Assembly (NCBI GenBank): GCA_900545585.1
Contig: UQZR01000014.1
Location: forward strand, 1 to 63,932
Origin: an uncultured Eubacteriales bacterium
Lineage (GTDB): Bacteria; Bacillota; Clostridia; Oscillospirales; Oscillospiraceae
Direction of reading: 5' to 3'
DNA length: 63,932 nucleotides
The notes under the pieces were generated by a model that had not been told where the DNA came from, searched no databases, and was given only the letters and a program-made list of their open reading frames with translations. The position numbers and the translations under genes were made by a program. Positions 54,355-60,944 of the stretch are shown here, in pieces. The first letter of the stretch is position 1, and each line of letters opens with the position of its first letter.

Positions 54355-55383
54355 ATGAAAAAATGCTTTGCACTGCTCCTGACGCTGCTTCTGGCGCTGG
54401 GACTGACCGCCACAGCCTTTGCTGTGGAGGGAGAGACACCCACGAGACCCAGCATCACAGTGGACGGCCAGACCTACGAGGACATCACCGAGGTACCCAT
54501 CACCAAGCTCTATCAGCTGGTAAACGACGGGGCCGTCAGCCCCGCCGAGACGTTCCGCTTCTCCATCGCAGCGGACAGCGTGACGGACTCCGCCATCACC
54601 GCTGCGGCGGATATGCCTGTCTTTACGCCCAGCACCTTTGACATCGCCTTCAGTGAGGGCGCCGCCACGGCGGCCGGTGCGTCCAGCAGCTTCGCGCTGC
54701 CCCTGCCGGAGTTCTCCAGCGTGGGCATCTATACCTATAAGATCACTGAGAGCGCGGGCAGCACCGCCGGTGTCACCTACAACGGTCAGGCGCTGTATCT
54801 GAAGATCACGGTGCTGCAGCCGGAGGGGGAGGGCAAGGTCCGCGTGGCCGCCGTCCATCTGGGCAGTGCGGATGGCAGCAAGCAGGATAACATCCTCAAC
54901 ACGTATTCCGCCGGTACGCTGAACGTAACCAAGACCGTTGCCGGTCTGCTGGGCGACCGTGACAAGGACTTCCGGTTTCACGTGACCCTGACCAGGCAGT
55001 CTGGCTATGACATGAACAGCACCATCGGCTTCTCTGTGGCCGGTGTGGATCAGAGCTTCACCCCGGTGTGGGATGACAACGGCCAGTGTACTGTGGACTT
55101 CACCCTGAAGCACGGGCAGACCGCCAGCCTGACCAACCTGCCCTACGGCATGAGCTACACCGTCACCGAGGATGACTACACCGGCGAGGGCTACACCACC
55201 GCCGTTACCGGCGACAGCGGCACCATCGAAGCTGCCGCCGCCACGGCGGAGTTCACCAACACCAAGGGCGGCAGCATCGACAACGGCGTGCTGCTGGACA
55301 GCGCTCCCTACGCGGTGCTGCTGACCATGGCGGCGGCAGGCGGCGCAGCGATGTTCCTGCGTCGGCGCAGCCAGAGGAGCTGA
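54355..55383 (+). CDS. Isopeptide-type pilin (major shaft candidate)
   Basis: A 342-residue secreted protein with the signal MKKCFALLLTLLLALGLTAT. It has two Spy0128-type pilin domains: residues about 30-185 (KLYQLVNDGAVSPAETFRF, then YTYKITESAGSTAGVTYNG) and about 190-310 (GTLNVTKTVAGLLGDRDKDF). Each has the Lys and Asn/acid pattern needed for internal isopeptide bonds. The C terminus, GGSIDNGVLLDSAPYAVLLT to RRRSQRS, has a hydrophobic segment and basic tail but no LPXTG. The aaggagg site and position between tip and small pilin suggest the main shaft subunit. Confidence 0.85.
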   Translation: MKKCFALLLTLLLALGLTATAFAVEGETPTRPSITVDGQTYEDITEVPITKLYQLVNDGAVSPAETFRFSIAADSVTDSAITAAADMPVFTPSTFDIAFSEGAATAAGASSSFALPLPEFSSVGIYTYKITESAGSTAGVTYNGQALYLKITVLQPEGEGKVRVAAVHLGSADGSKQDNILNTYSAGTLNVTKTVAGLLGDRDKDFRFHVTLTRQSGYDMNSTIGFSVAGVDQSFTPVWDDNGQCTVDFTLKHGQTASLTNLPYGMSYTVTEDDYTGEGYTTAVTGDSGTIEAAAATAEFTNTKGGSIDNGVLLDSAPYAVLLTMAAAGGAAMFLRRRSQRS

Positions 55384-55390
55384 CGGCGGT

Positions 55391-55975
55391 ATGACGAGAA
55401 GGATACCGGCCGCAGCGGCGCTGCTGGCCCTGCTGACTGCGCTGTGCGTCGTCACCGCCATGGCCGCCGGCGCAGCGGTAGAGCTGCCGGTGCGCGTGAC
55501 GGTCAGCGGCGATGCGCCTGACGTACCGGAGGTGTTCACCCTGACACTGCGGGCGGCATCCGACGGCGCGCCCCTGCCGGAGGGGAGCCGTAACGGCGCG
55601 TATACCTGCGCCGTCTCCGGCGGCGGCAGCGCGGTGCTGACCATCCCCTGCACCCGGGAGGGGCGGCATGTATACACTCTGCGGCAGGAGGCGGGACAGC
55701 GCCACAGCGGGCAGTACGATGACCGTGTGTACTACATCGCCATCACGGTGACGCCGGAGGGCCGCACTGCGGCGGTGTACGGTGATGCCGACATGCAGGG
55801 CGGCAAGTACGACGTGCTGGAGTTCCGCAACCGCTATCGCGGTGGGCGCAGCCCCGGCGATGCGCCCCGCGTCTCCCCCAAGACGTGGGACGGCGGGATG
55901 GCGGTGTACGCCGCGCTGGCGCTGGTCAGCGCGGCGGGCATGGCCGTCACCGCGGGGCAGAAGCGGGATTTCTGA
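55391..55975 (+). CDS. Small pilin-like protein (minor subunit candidate)
   Basis: A 194-residue exported protein with signal peptide (IPAAAALLALLTALCVVTAM), one Spy0128-like domain (about 30-150, FTLTLRAASDGAPLP, YDDRVYYIAITVTPEG and VLEFRNRY) and a C-terminal SPKTWDGG, hydrophobic segment and QKRDF tail. SPKTWDGG looks like a SPxTGxx-type sorting motif with changed residues, and matches SPTTADAG of the giant surface protein. It starts 7 bases after the major pilin and could be the base or anchor subunit. Confidence 0.8.
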   Translation: MTRRIPAAAALLALLTALCVVTAMAAGAAVELPVRVTVSGDAPDVPEVFTLTLRAASDGAPLPEGSRNGAYTCAVSGGGSAVLTIPCTREGRHVYTLRQEAGQRHSGQYDDRVYYIAITVTPEGRTAAVYGDADMQGGKYDVLEFRNRYRGGRSPGDAPRVSPKTWDGGMAVYAALALVSAAGMAVTAGQKRDF

Positions 55976-55979
55976 GAAC

Positions 55980-56020
55980 AGAGGCGGAGGCGTGAAAAGC
56001 GTCTCCGCCTCCGTTTCATC
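55980..56020 (+). terminator. Terminator of the pilus-like genes
   Basis: gaggcggaggcg and cgtctccgcctc pair around tgaaaag, with a short T run. It lies four bases after the last stop codon. Confidence 0.75.
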
Positions 56021-56059
56021 TTAATGGATTCTTAATCCGGCGGTTCCTTGTTTCTTAAT
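56020..56059 (+). promoter_or_regulatory. CTTAAT direct repeats in the GT2 promoter
   Basis: CTTAAT occurs at 56020-56025, 56031-56036 (11-base period) and 56054-56059. Direct repeats with this spacing upstream of a promoter are the usual binding pattern of OmpR/PhoB-type regulators. A related CTTAAT is at 57348-57353 upstream of the two-component genes. Confidence 0.6.
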
Positions 56060-56076
56060 GGCTTTTTCTCTACCAT
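56048..56076 (+). promoter_or_regulatory. Promoter of the GT2 glycosyltransferase gene
   Basis: TTGTTT (56048-56053), 17 bases and TACCAT (56071-56076) are preceded by the CTTAAT repeats; the -10 is poor, in line with a need for an activator. Confidence 0.6.
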
Positions 56077-56109
56077 AGGAGACACAGAGAAAGAAAGGAA
56101 GTGTCTCTC

Positions 56110-57363
56110 ATGGAAACTGCTCTGCGGACCGTGAACGCGCTGATCTCGGCGCTGTTTTTTATCTGCTATGCCTATCAATTCCTCTACATACCGCTGGTGC
56201 TGGCCAAAAAGCAGCGCCCCCTTCCCTGCCCTCCCTCGCCCCACCGCTATGCTGTGCTCATCGCGGCGCGGAACGAGGCTGCCGTCATTGGCGGTCTTCT
56301 GGACAGTCTGCGGCAGCAGACGTATGATCCCGCGCTGCTCACGGTGTTCGTGGTGGCGGACAACTGCACCGACGGCACCGCCGACATCGCACGACGCCGC
56401 GGCGCCGTGGTGTATGAGCGGTTCAACCACATCAACGTGGGCAAGGGCTACGCCCTGGACTTTCTGACTCAGCACATCAAGGCCGACTATCCCGACGGCT
56501 TCGACGGCTATTTCGTGTTCGACGCGGACAATGTGCTGTCGCCGGACTACATCGAGAGGATGAACGCCGTGTTCTCCGGCGGGTATGAGATCGTCACCAG
56601 CTACCGCAACAGCAAGAACTATGCCGACAACTGGATCAGCGCCGGCTACGCCCTGTGGTTCCTGCGGGAGAGCCGCTATCTCAATGGCGCACGCATGCGG
56701 CTGGGCACCAGCGCCGCCGTGGGTGGGACAGGCTTCCTGTTCTCCCAGCGTATTCTGGACAAAACCAACGGCTGGCAGTTCTACCTGCTGACGGAGGACA
56801 TTGAGTTCTCTGTCCGTCACATCACTGACGGCGAGATCATCGCCATCTGCGAGGACGCGGTACTCTACGACGAGCAGCCCACGGATTTCCGCCAGTCCTG
56901 CCGCCAGCGGCTGCGCTGGGCCAAGGGCTACATCCAGGTGTTCCAGAAGTACGGCGGCAAGCTGCTGAAGGGCGCAGCCCGGGGCAGTTGGAGCTGCTTC
57001 GATATGGCCATGGCCATCATGCCCGCCTTTGTGCTGACGTGCGTCAGCATCCTGGCCAATGTGACGCTGGCGGGCATCGGTCTGGCCGAGGGCGCAGGAC
57101 TGTGGTTCGCCATGCGGTCCCTGCTGGAGTGCCTGGGCGGCATCTATCTGACGCTGCTGGCCATCGGCGCCGTCACCACTGCCACCGAGTGGGACCGCAT
57201 CCAGGCTCCCGCCTGGCAGAAAGTGATGTATACATTCAGCTTCCCCCTGTTCATGTTCACCTATATCCCCATCTCCTTTGCGGCGCTGTTCATGAAGGTG
57301 GAGTGGAAGCCCATCCGCCACGGCGCGGCGGCACGCCTGCCGGCAAACTTAATGAAAAACTAA
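56110..57363 (+). CDS. GT2 family membrane glycosyltransferase
   Basis: A 417-residue family 2 glycosyltransferase with an N-terminal membrane helix (about 8-30), a cytoplasmic GT-A domain (about 45-300) and three C-terminal helices (about 300-390). The nucleotide-sugar site is in VLIAARNEAAVIGGLL, with the DAD of VFDADNVLSPDYI, the TED in LLTEDIEFS and the QRLRW acceptor motif. These QxxRW features are of processive enzymes such as cellulose or hyaluronan synthases. ATG 56110 suits the aaggaa site. It may make an extracellular polysaccharide under control of the two-component system downstream. Confidence 0.88.
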   Translation: METALRTVNALISALFFICYAYQFLYIPLVLAKKQRPLPCPPSPHRYAVLIAARNEAAVIGGLLDSLRQQTYDPALLTVFVVADNCTDGTADIARRRGAVVYERFNHINVGKGYALDFLTQHIKADYPDGFDGYFVFDADNVLSPDYIERMNAVFSGGYEIVTSYRNSKNYADNWISAGYALWFLRESRYLNGARMRLGTSAAVGGTGFLFSQRILDKTNGWQFYLLTEDIEFSVRHITDGEIIAICEDAVLYDEQPTDFRQSCRQRLRWAKGYIQVFQKYGGKLLKGAARGSWSCFDMAMAIMPAFVLTCVSILANVTLAGIGLAEGAGLWFAMRSLLECLGGIYLTLLAIGAVTTATEWDRIQAPAWQKVMYTFSFPLFMFTYIPISFAALFMKVEWKPIRHGAAARLPANLMKN

Positions 57364-57373
57364 ACTTCCCCTA

Positions 57374-57402
57374 TTGTGCCGCGCCTCATTTTCCCGTATG
57401 AT
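57374..57402 (+). promoter_or_regulatory. Promoter of the OmpR-type two-component operon
   Basis: TTGTGC (57374-57379), 17 bases and TATGAT (57397-57402) lie just after a CTTAAT box (57348-57353), suggesting autoregulation. Confidence 0.7.
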
Positions 57403-57431
57403 AAACGGAGTATGAAAAGGAGGCGCGGCAC

Positions 57432-58127
57432 ATGTATACCATTCTTGTCTGTGACGATGAGCGGGATATTGTTTCGGCACTGGAGATCTATCTGACGGCG
57501 GAGGGCTATCGCGTGCTGAAGGCCTACAACGGGAAAGAAGCGCTGGCTGTGGCTGCCCGGGAGGAGGTACACCTCATCCTGATGGACATCATGATGCCGG
57601 TGATGGACGGGCTCACCGCCATGGCGCAGCTGCGCCAAACCAGCAACGTGCCGGTGATCCTGCTGACGGCCAAGAGCGAGGACACCGACAAGGTGCTGGG
57701 TCTCAACGTGGGGGCGGATGACTACATCACCAAGCCCTTCAACCCCGTGGAGCTGCTGGCCCGTGTGCGGTCCCAGCTGCGGCGCTATCTCCAGCTGGGC
57801 GGCGGCACGGTGCAGCCCAGCACGCTGGTCATCGGCGGTATCCGGCTGGACGACAACGCCAAAACCGTTACCGTGGACGGCGAAAACGCCGCGCTGACCC
57901 CCAAGGAGTACGACATTCTGCGCTTTCTCATGAAGAACGCGGGCACCGTGTTCTCCCCCAGCGAGATTTACCGCCGTGTGTGGGACGACGTGCCCCTCAA
58001 CGCCGCCGGCGCCATCGCCGTCCACATCCGGCACCTGCGGGAGAAGATCGAGATCAACCCCTCAGAGCCGCGGTACATCAAGGTAGTCTGGGGAAAAGGC
58101 TATAAAATGGAGGGCGGTATCAAGTGA
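57432..58127 (+). CDS. OmpR-family response regulator
   Basis: A 231-residue regulator. The receiver domain has CDDERDIV, the phospho-acceptor in ILMDIMMP (about residue 52), LLTAKSE and the Lys of TKPFNP. The C-terminal winged helix (about 132-231) has LTPKEYDILRFLMKN and the ends VWGKGYKM. ATG 57432 follows aaaggagg. The stop overlaps the kinase GTG by four bases. Confidence 0.95.
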   Translation: MYTILVCDDERDIVSALEIYLTAEGYRVLKAYNGKEALAVAAREEVHLILMDIMMPVMDGLTAMAQLRQTSNVPVILLTAKSEDTDKVLGLNVGADDYITKPFNPVELLARVRSQLRRYLQLGGGTVQPSTLVIGGIRLDDNAKTVTVDGENAALTPKEYDILRFLMKNAGTVFSPSEIYRRVWDDVPLNAAGAIAVHIRHLREKIEINPSEPRYIKVVWGKGYKMEGGIK

Positions 58128-60076
58128 GAAAATGGCTGGACAAGGCCTGGGCCAAGGCCGCTGCCTTCGTGCTGACGCTGGTGCTGGGCGGTCTGACCGT
58201 GCTGGGCGGCATCGGCATTGGCATACTGGTCAGCTACAACGTCTTTCTGGACGACGGCGCATACCTGCGGCAGACCCTGTATCAGGAGCAGTGCTACGAC
58301 AGTCTCAGCATGGCCAACGACTATCTCTGCGCCCAGCTGGACAGCGTAGGGCTGCTGGACAAGTCGTACTACTTCGTCAACACGGACGCGGCCGACTCCG
58401 CCGAATATAACCCGGAAGCCGCCCAGCAGCTTTTGTCGGAGCTGCCCCGGCTGTTTGCCGATGCATTCTCCCGGGAGCTCTCCTCCTGCCAGCTTGTCGT
58501 ATCCGACCCGGACACTGGCGAGACATATCTGGCCAACTTTGATCTGACGGAGAGCGACAAGCTGCTGTATGACACGCAGGAGCTGTATGTCTACCACCTG
58601 TCGGAAAGCACGGGTCTTACCTCCATTCAGGTCGCCATCACTGCTACCCTGCTGGAGAAAAGCGGTCAAGCCCCCAGCTACTCCTATCTGGTCTGCTCGT
58701 GGCTGCTGACGCATACCGGTCTGACCATTTTTCTCACGGTGCTGTGCGGCCTGCTGACGCTGTTCTGCTTCTGCTTTTCCATGGCGGCTGCCGGACACTG
58801 GCAGAATCACGAGGGCATCCACCTGACATGGCTGGACAAGGTCCCCGCCGACGTGTTCGCGCTGGCGCTGCTAAGCGCCTTCTTCATCGGATGGGACGCC
58901 TTCTATTCAGAATGGGGGCGGGTTCTTTTCTGTGCAGCGCTGATACCGGTCATGCTGCTGTTCCTGTGCGTCTTTGCCGCCCAGTGTAAGGCCGGCACCG
59001 TCATCCGCGGCTCCCTGACCGCCCGGGTGCTGCGGCTGCTGTGGCGCATCCTGCGAGGCGTGACTCTGTGGCTGTGGCGCATCGTTACCGGCATCCCGCT
59101 GGTGTGGAAAACGGCGCTGGTGGGGCTGGGTCTGGCGCTGCTGGAGATCGGACTGTATCAGATGAATTACTACGGAGAGTATTTTCTGGTGCTGAAGCTC
59201 GTGGAGCTGCTGGCGGTGCTGGCCATCGCCCTGAACCTGCGGACGCTGGAGAAAAACGGCAAGCAGCTGTCGGAGGGCGACCTGTCCACGCCGGTGGACA
59301 CCAAGCGGCTGTTCGGCGCCTTCCGGCGGTACGGGCAGGCCATGAACCGGCTGCAAAGCGGCATGGAGAGCGCCGTGCAGGAGCAGATGCGCGCCGAGCG
59401 GATGAAAACCGAGCTGATCACCAACGTGTCCCACGACATCAAGACGCCGTTGACCTCCATTGTCAACTACGTGGATCTGCTGAAGAAGGAGGACATCCCC
59501 TCCCCCGCCGCCCAGCAGTACATTGCGGTGCTGGACCGGCAGAGCAAGCGGCTGAAAAAGCTGACGGAGGATCTGGTGGAGGCGTCCAAGGCGTCCTCCG
59601 GCGCGCTGCCGGTGGACGTGCAGCCCATAGATGTGAGCGTGCTGTTCAGCCAGATCGCCGGCGAGTATCAGGATCGGCTGGCGGACTGCCATCTGACGCT
59701 GGTGACCCAGTCGCCGGAGGGGCAGCCCGTGGTGGCCGCCGACAGCAAGCTGCTCAGCCGCGTCATGGACAATCTGGTATCCAACATCTGCAAATACGCC
59801 ATGCCGGAGACCCGCGTCTACGTGTCCGGCGTGGTGTCCGACGGGCAGATGGCCCTGAGTTTCAAGAATGTGTCACGGGCAGAGTTGAACATCTCCCCCG
59901 ACGAGCTGATGGAGCGCTTTGTGCGCGGGGACGCCTCCCGCCACACAGAGGGCAGCGGGCTGGGGCTTTCCATCGTGCGAAGCCTTGTGCAGCTGATGGG
60001 CGGCACGTTCCGGCTGTCCATCGACGCAAATCTGTTCCGAGCAGATGTAACGCTGCCGCTGGTCCAGCAGGACTGA
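58124..60076 (+). CDS. Multi-pass sensor histidine kinase
   Basis: A 650-residue kinase starting at GTG 58124. An N-terminal helix (about 12-38) and an extracellular part (about 40-185) are followed by a block of about six further helices (about 195-385), which is unusual and suggests membrane-embedded or lipid-linked sensing. The HisKA domain has the phospho-acceptor His in ITNVSHDIKTPLTSIVNYVD (about 440), and the ATPase domain has the N box (SRVMDNLVSNICKYA) and GSGLGLSIV. The usual DxGxG box is degenerate. It forms a coupled pair with the OmpR-type regulator. Confidence 0.92.
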   Translation: MRKWLDKAWAKAAAFVLTLVLGGLTVLGGIGIGILVSYNVFLDDGAYLRQTLYQEQCYDSLSMANDYLCAQLDSVGLLDKSYYFVNTDAADSAEYNPEAAQQLLSELPRLFADAFSRELSSCQLVVSDPDTGETYLANFDLTESDKLLYDTQELYVYHLSESTGLTSIQVAITATLLEKSGQAPSYSYLVCSWLLTHTGLTIFLTVLCGLLTLFCFCFSMAAAGHWQNHEGIHLTWLDKVPADVFALALLSAFFIGWDAFYSEWGRVLFCAALIPVMLLFLCVFAAQCKAGTVIRGSLTARVLRLLWRILRGVTLWLWRIVTGIPLVWKTALVGLGLALLEIGLYQMNYYGEYFLVLKLVELLAVLAIALNLRTLEKNGKQLSEGDLSTPVDTKRLFGAFRRYGQAMNRLQSGMESAVQEQMRAERMKTELITNVSHDIKTPLTSIVNYVDLLKKEDIPSPAAQQYIAVLDRQSKRLKKLTEDLVEASKASSGALPVDVQPIDVSVLFSQIAGEYQDRLADCHLTLVTQSPEGQPVVAADSKLLSRVMDNLVSNICKYAMPETRVYVSGVVSDGQMALSFKNVSRAELNISPDELMERFVRGDASRHTEGSGLGLSIVRSLVQLMGGTFRLSIDANLFRADVTLPLVQQD

Positions 60077-60093
60077 CAGTGAGAGAACGATAC

Positions 60094-60145
60094 AAAAAGC
60101 AGCAGAAAGCGGGCAGAAAATCGCCCGCTTCCTGTTGCTTTTTTC
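60094..60145 (+). terminator. Terminator of the two-component operon
   Basis: aaaaagcagcagaaagcgggc pairs, with small mismatches, with gcccgcttcctgttgcttttt. A T tract follows directly. Confidence 0.85.
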
Positions 60146-60198
60146 CGCGCGGCATGGTAGGATGGGAGAAATGTAAAATGACCACAGACAGAAAATCC

Positions 60199-60226
60199 TT
60201 GTTTTTCCTCTCCGCCGTGGTATCAT
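60199..60226 (+). promoter_or_regulatory. Promoter-like sequence of tRNA-Pro-like copy A
   Basis: TTGTTT (60199-60204), 16 bases and TATCAT (60221-60226) precede copy A by 16 bases. The -10 block CGCCGTGGTATCATGGCAGA is identical to that before copy B. Confidence 0.65.
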
Positions 60227-60242
60227 GGCAGAAATTGAATAT

Positions 60243-60299
60243 CCGGGTGTAGCGAAGTTGGTATCGCGCCTGGTTTGGGAGTGCCGTGGCGGTATCCGG
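60243..60299 (+). other. T-arm-less tRNA-Pro-like copy A
   Basis: Starting at CCGGGTGTAG it shares the first half of tRNA-Pro(TGG). D-stem GCGA/TCGC is perfectly paired but differs from the real gene (GCGC/GCGC), and the anticodon loop TTTGGGA is kept. The 57-base unit ends TATCCGG, which pairs along all 7 positions with CCGGGTG (two G-U). No T-arm or CCA is present. The anticodon stem is imperfect. It is either a decayed tRNA copy or a structured transcript; the changed but paired D-stem favours past selection. Confidence 0.6.
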
Positions 60300-60420
60300 G
60301 ATAGGGTGAGGCGAAACGCCGCAAAGCCTTGCGACGCCTGCGTTTGCGGGGCTTTCCCCGGTTGCTGAAAACGGCACAAAAGCGGTTTTGACCACAGGAA
60401 TGACCACAGACAGAAAAAAC

Positions 60421-60449
60421 TTTATTTTTACCCCTCGCCGTGGTATCAT
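60421..60449 (+). promoter_or_regulatory. Promoter-like sequence of copy B and probably tRNA-Pro
   Basis: TTTATT (60421-60426), 17 bases and TATCAT (60444-60449) lie upstream of copy B. The real tRNA has no promoter of its own in the 16 bases between copy B and it, so this one probably transcribes both. Confidence 0.65.
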
Positions 60450-60466
60450 GGCAGAAAAATGAATAT

Positions 60467-60520
60467 CCGGGTGTAGTTCAGCTGATAGAACGCGTGGTTT
60501 GGGAGAATACGACCAGCCGG
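60467..60520 (+). other. T-arm-less tRNA-Pro-like copy B
   Basis: Again starts CCGGGTGTAG. D-stem GTTC/GAAC is perfectly paired though different from both the real tRNA and copy A; the loop keeps TTTGGGA inside a four-base stem (CGTG/TACG). The 54-base unit ends CAGCCGG, pairing at six of seven acceptor positions. There is no T-arm and no CCA. It lies 16 bases before the genuine tRNA-Pro. Confidence 0.6.
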
Positions 60521-60536
60521 ATAAAAAACTGAATAA

Positions 60537-60612
60537 CCGGGTGTAGCGCAGTTGGTAGCGCGCCTGCTTTGGGAGCAGGATGCCGCAGGTTCGAATCCTG
60601 TCACTCGGACCA
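60537..60612 (+). tRNA. tRNA-Pro (anticodon TGG)
   Basis: A complete cloverleaf: acceptor CCGGGTG/CACTCGG, D-stem GCGC/GCGC, anticodon stem CCTGC/GCAGG around TTTGGGA, T-stem GCAGG/CCTGT with TTCGAAT loop, discriminator A and encoded CCA (60610-60612). It is the probable attachment gene of the element to its right. Confidence 0.96.
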
Positions 60613-60622
60613 CCTTTCCTCG

Positions 60623-60652
60623 AAAAACCGCCTAAAAAGGCGGTTTTTCTGC
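60623..60652 (+). terminator. Terminator of tRNA-Pro
   Basis: aaaaaccgcc and ggcggttttt pair around taaaaa and run into TTTTTCT. Confidence 0.9.
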
Positions 60653-60680
60653 GTTAAAAGTTCGATTTTTAGAGTACGCT

Positions 60681-60703
60681 TGACCACATTTTAACTGTGG
60701 TCA
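60681..60703. repeat. Inverted TGACCACA repeat between tRNA-Pro and KAP gene
   Basis: TGACCACA (60681-60688) and TGTGGTCA (60696-60703) form a perfect 8-bp dyad separated by 7 bases. The same octamer recurs left of the tRNA. It is a candidate operator or integrase site. Confidence 0.55.
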
Positions 60704-60819
60704 GAGAGGCAAAATGGCGGCAATAACTGCGGTGCAGAAAAACTGTGAAAACCGCAAAATCCCTAACCCATCCCTAATTGGCATAGCTCAAGTTTTTTCA
60801 CCCCAAATACGACGGAAAC

Positions 60820-60848
60820 TTGAATTTTCCAGCATTATCCCCTATAAT
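60820..60848 (+). promoter_or_regulatory. Promoter of the KAP NTPase gene
   Basis: TTGAAT (60820-60825), a 17-base spacer and TATAAT (60843-60848) would start a leader of about 90 bases. Confidence 0.8.
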
Positions 60849-60880
60849 GATTCTACGGTGAGCCTTTGCGCCACCAAGGC

Positions 60881-60920
60881 AGCCGTGTGGGTGTACTCCC
60901 ACGCGGCTTTTATTTTTCTC
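60881..60920 (+). terminator. Terminator-like hairpin in the KAP leader (possible attenuator)
   Basis: agccgtgtggg and cccacgcggct form an 11-base stem with one G-U, and are followed by TTTATTTTTCTC. It lies between the promoter at 60820-60848 and the gene start at 60945, so transcription must read through it to make the protein. Confidence 0.75.
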
Positions 60921-60944
60921 TTTCATACATCGGAGGCTGATTGT

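Larger units (their letters stand above)
60179..60408 (+). repeat. TGACCACA direct repeats upstream of tRNA-Pro
   Basis: TGACCACA occurs at 60179-60186, 60389-60396 and 60401-60408, and as an inverted pair at 60681-60703 on the other side of the tRNA. The first and third copies are followed by the same CAGACAGAAAA-type sequence that opens the two tRNA-like repeat units. They may be part of the duplication, or binding sites for an integrase or regulator. Confidence 0.6.

Noticed and set aside
60243..60520. Calling the two tRNA-Pro-like units functional tRNAs
   Set aside because: T-arm, T-loop and CCA are missing and the anticodon stems are imperfect, so normal aminoacylation is unlikely.
60714..60944. 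An earlier in-frame start for the KAP protein at 60714
   Set aside because: It would place the promoter and a terminator hairpin inside the coding region, and the extra residues are not KAP-like; ATG 60945 has cggagg.
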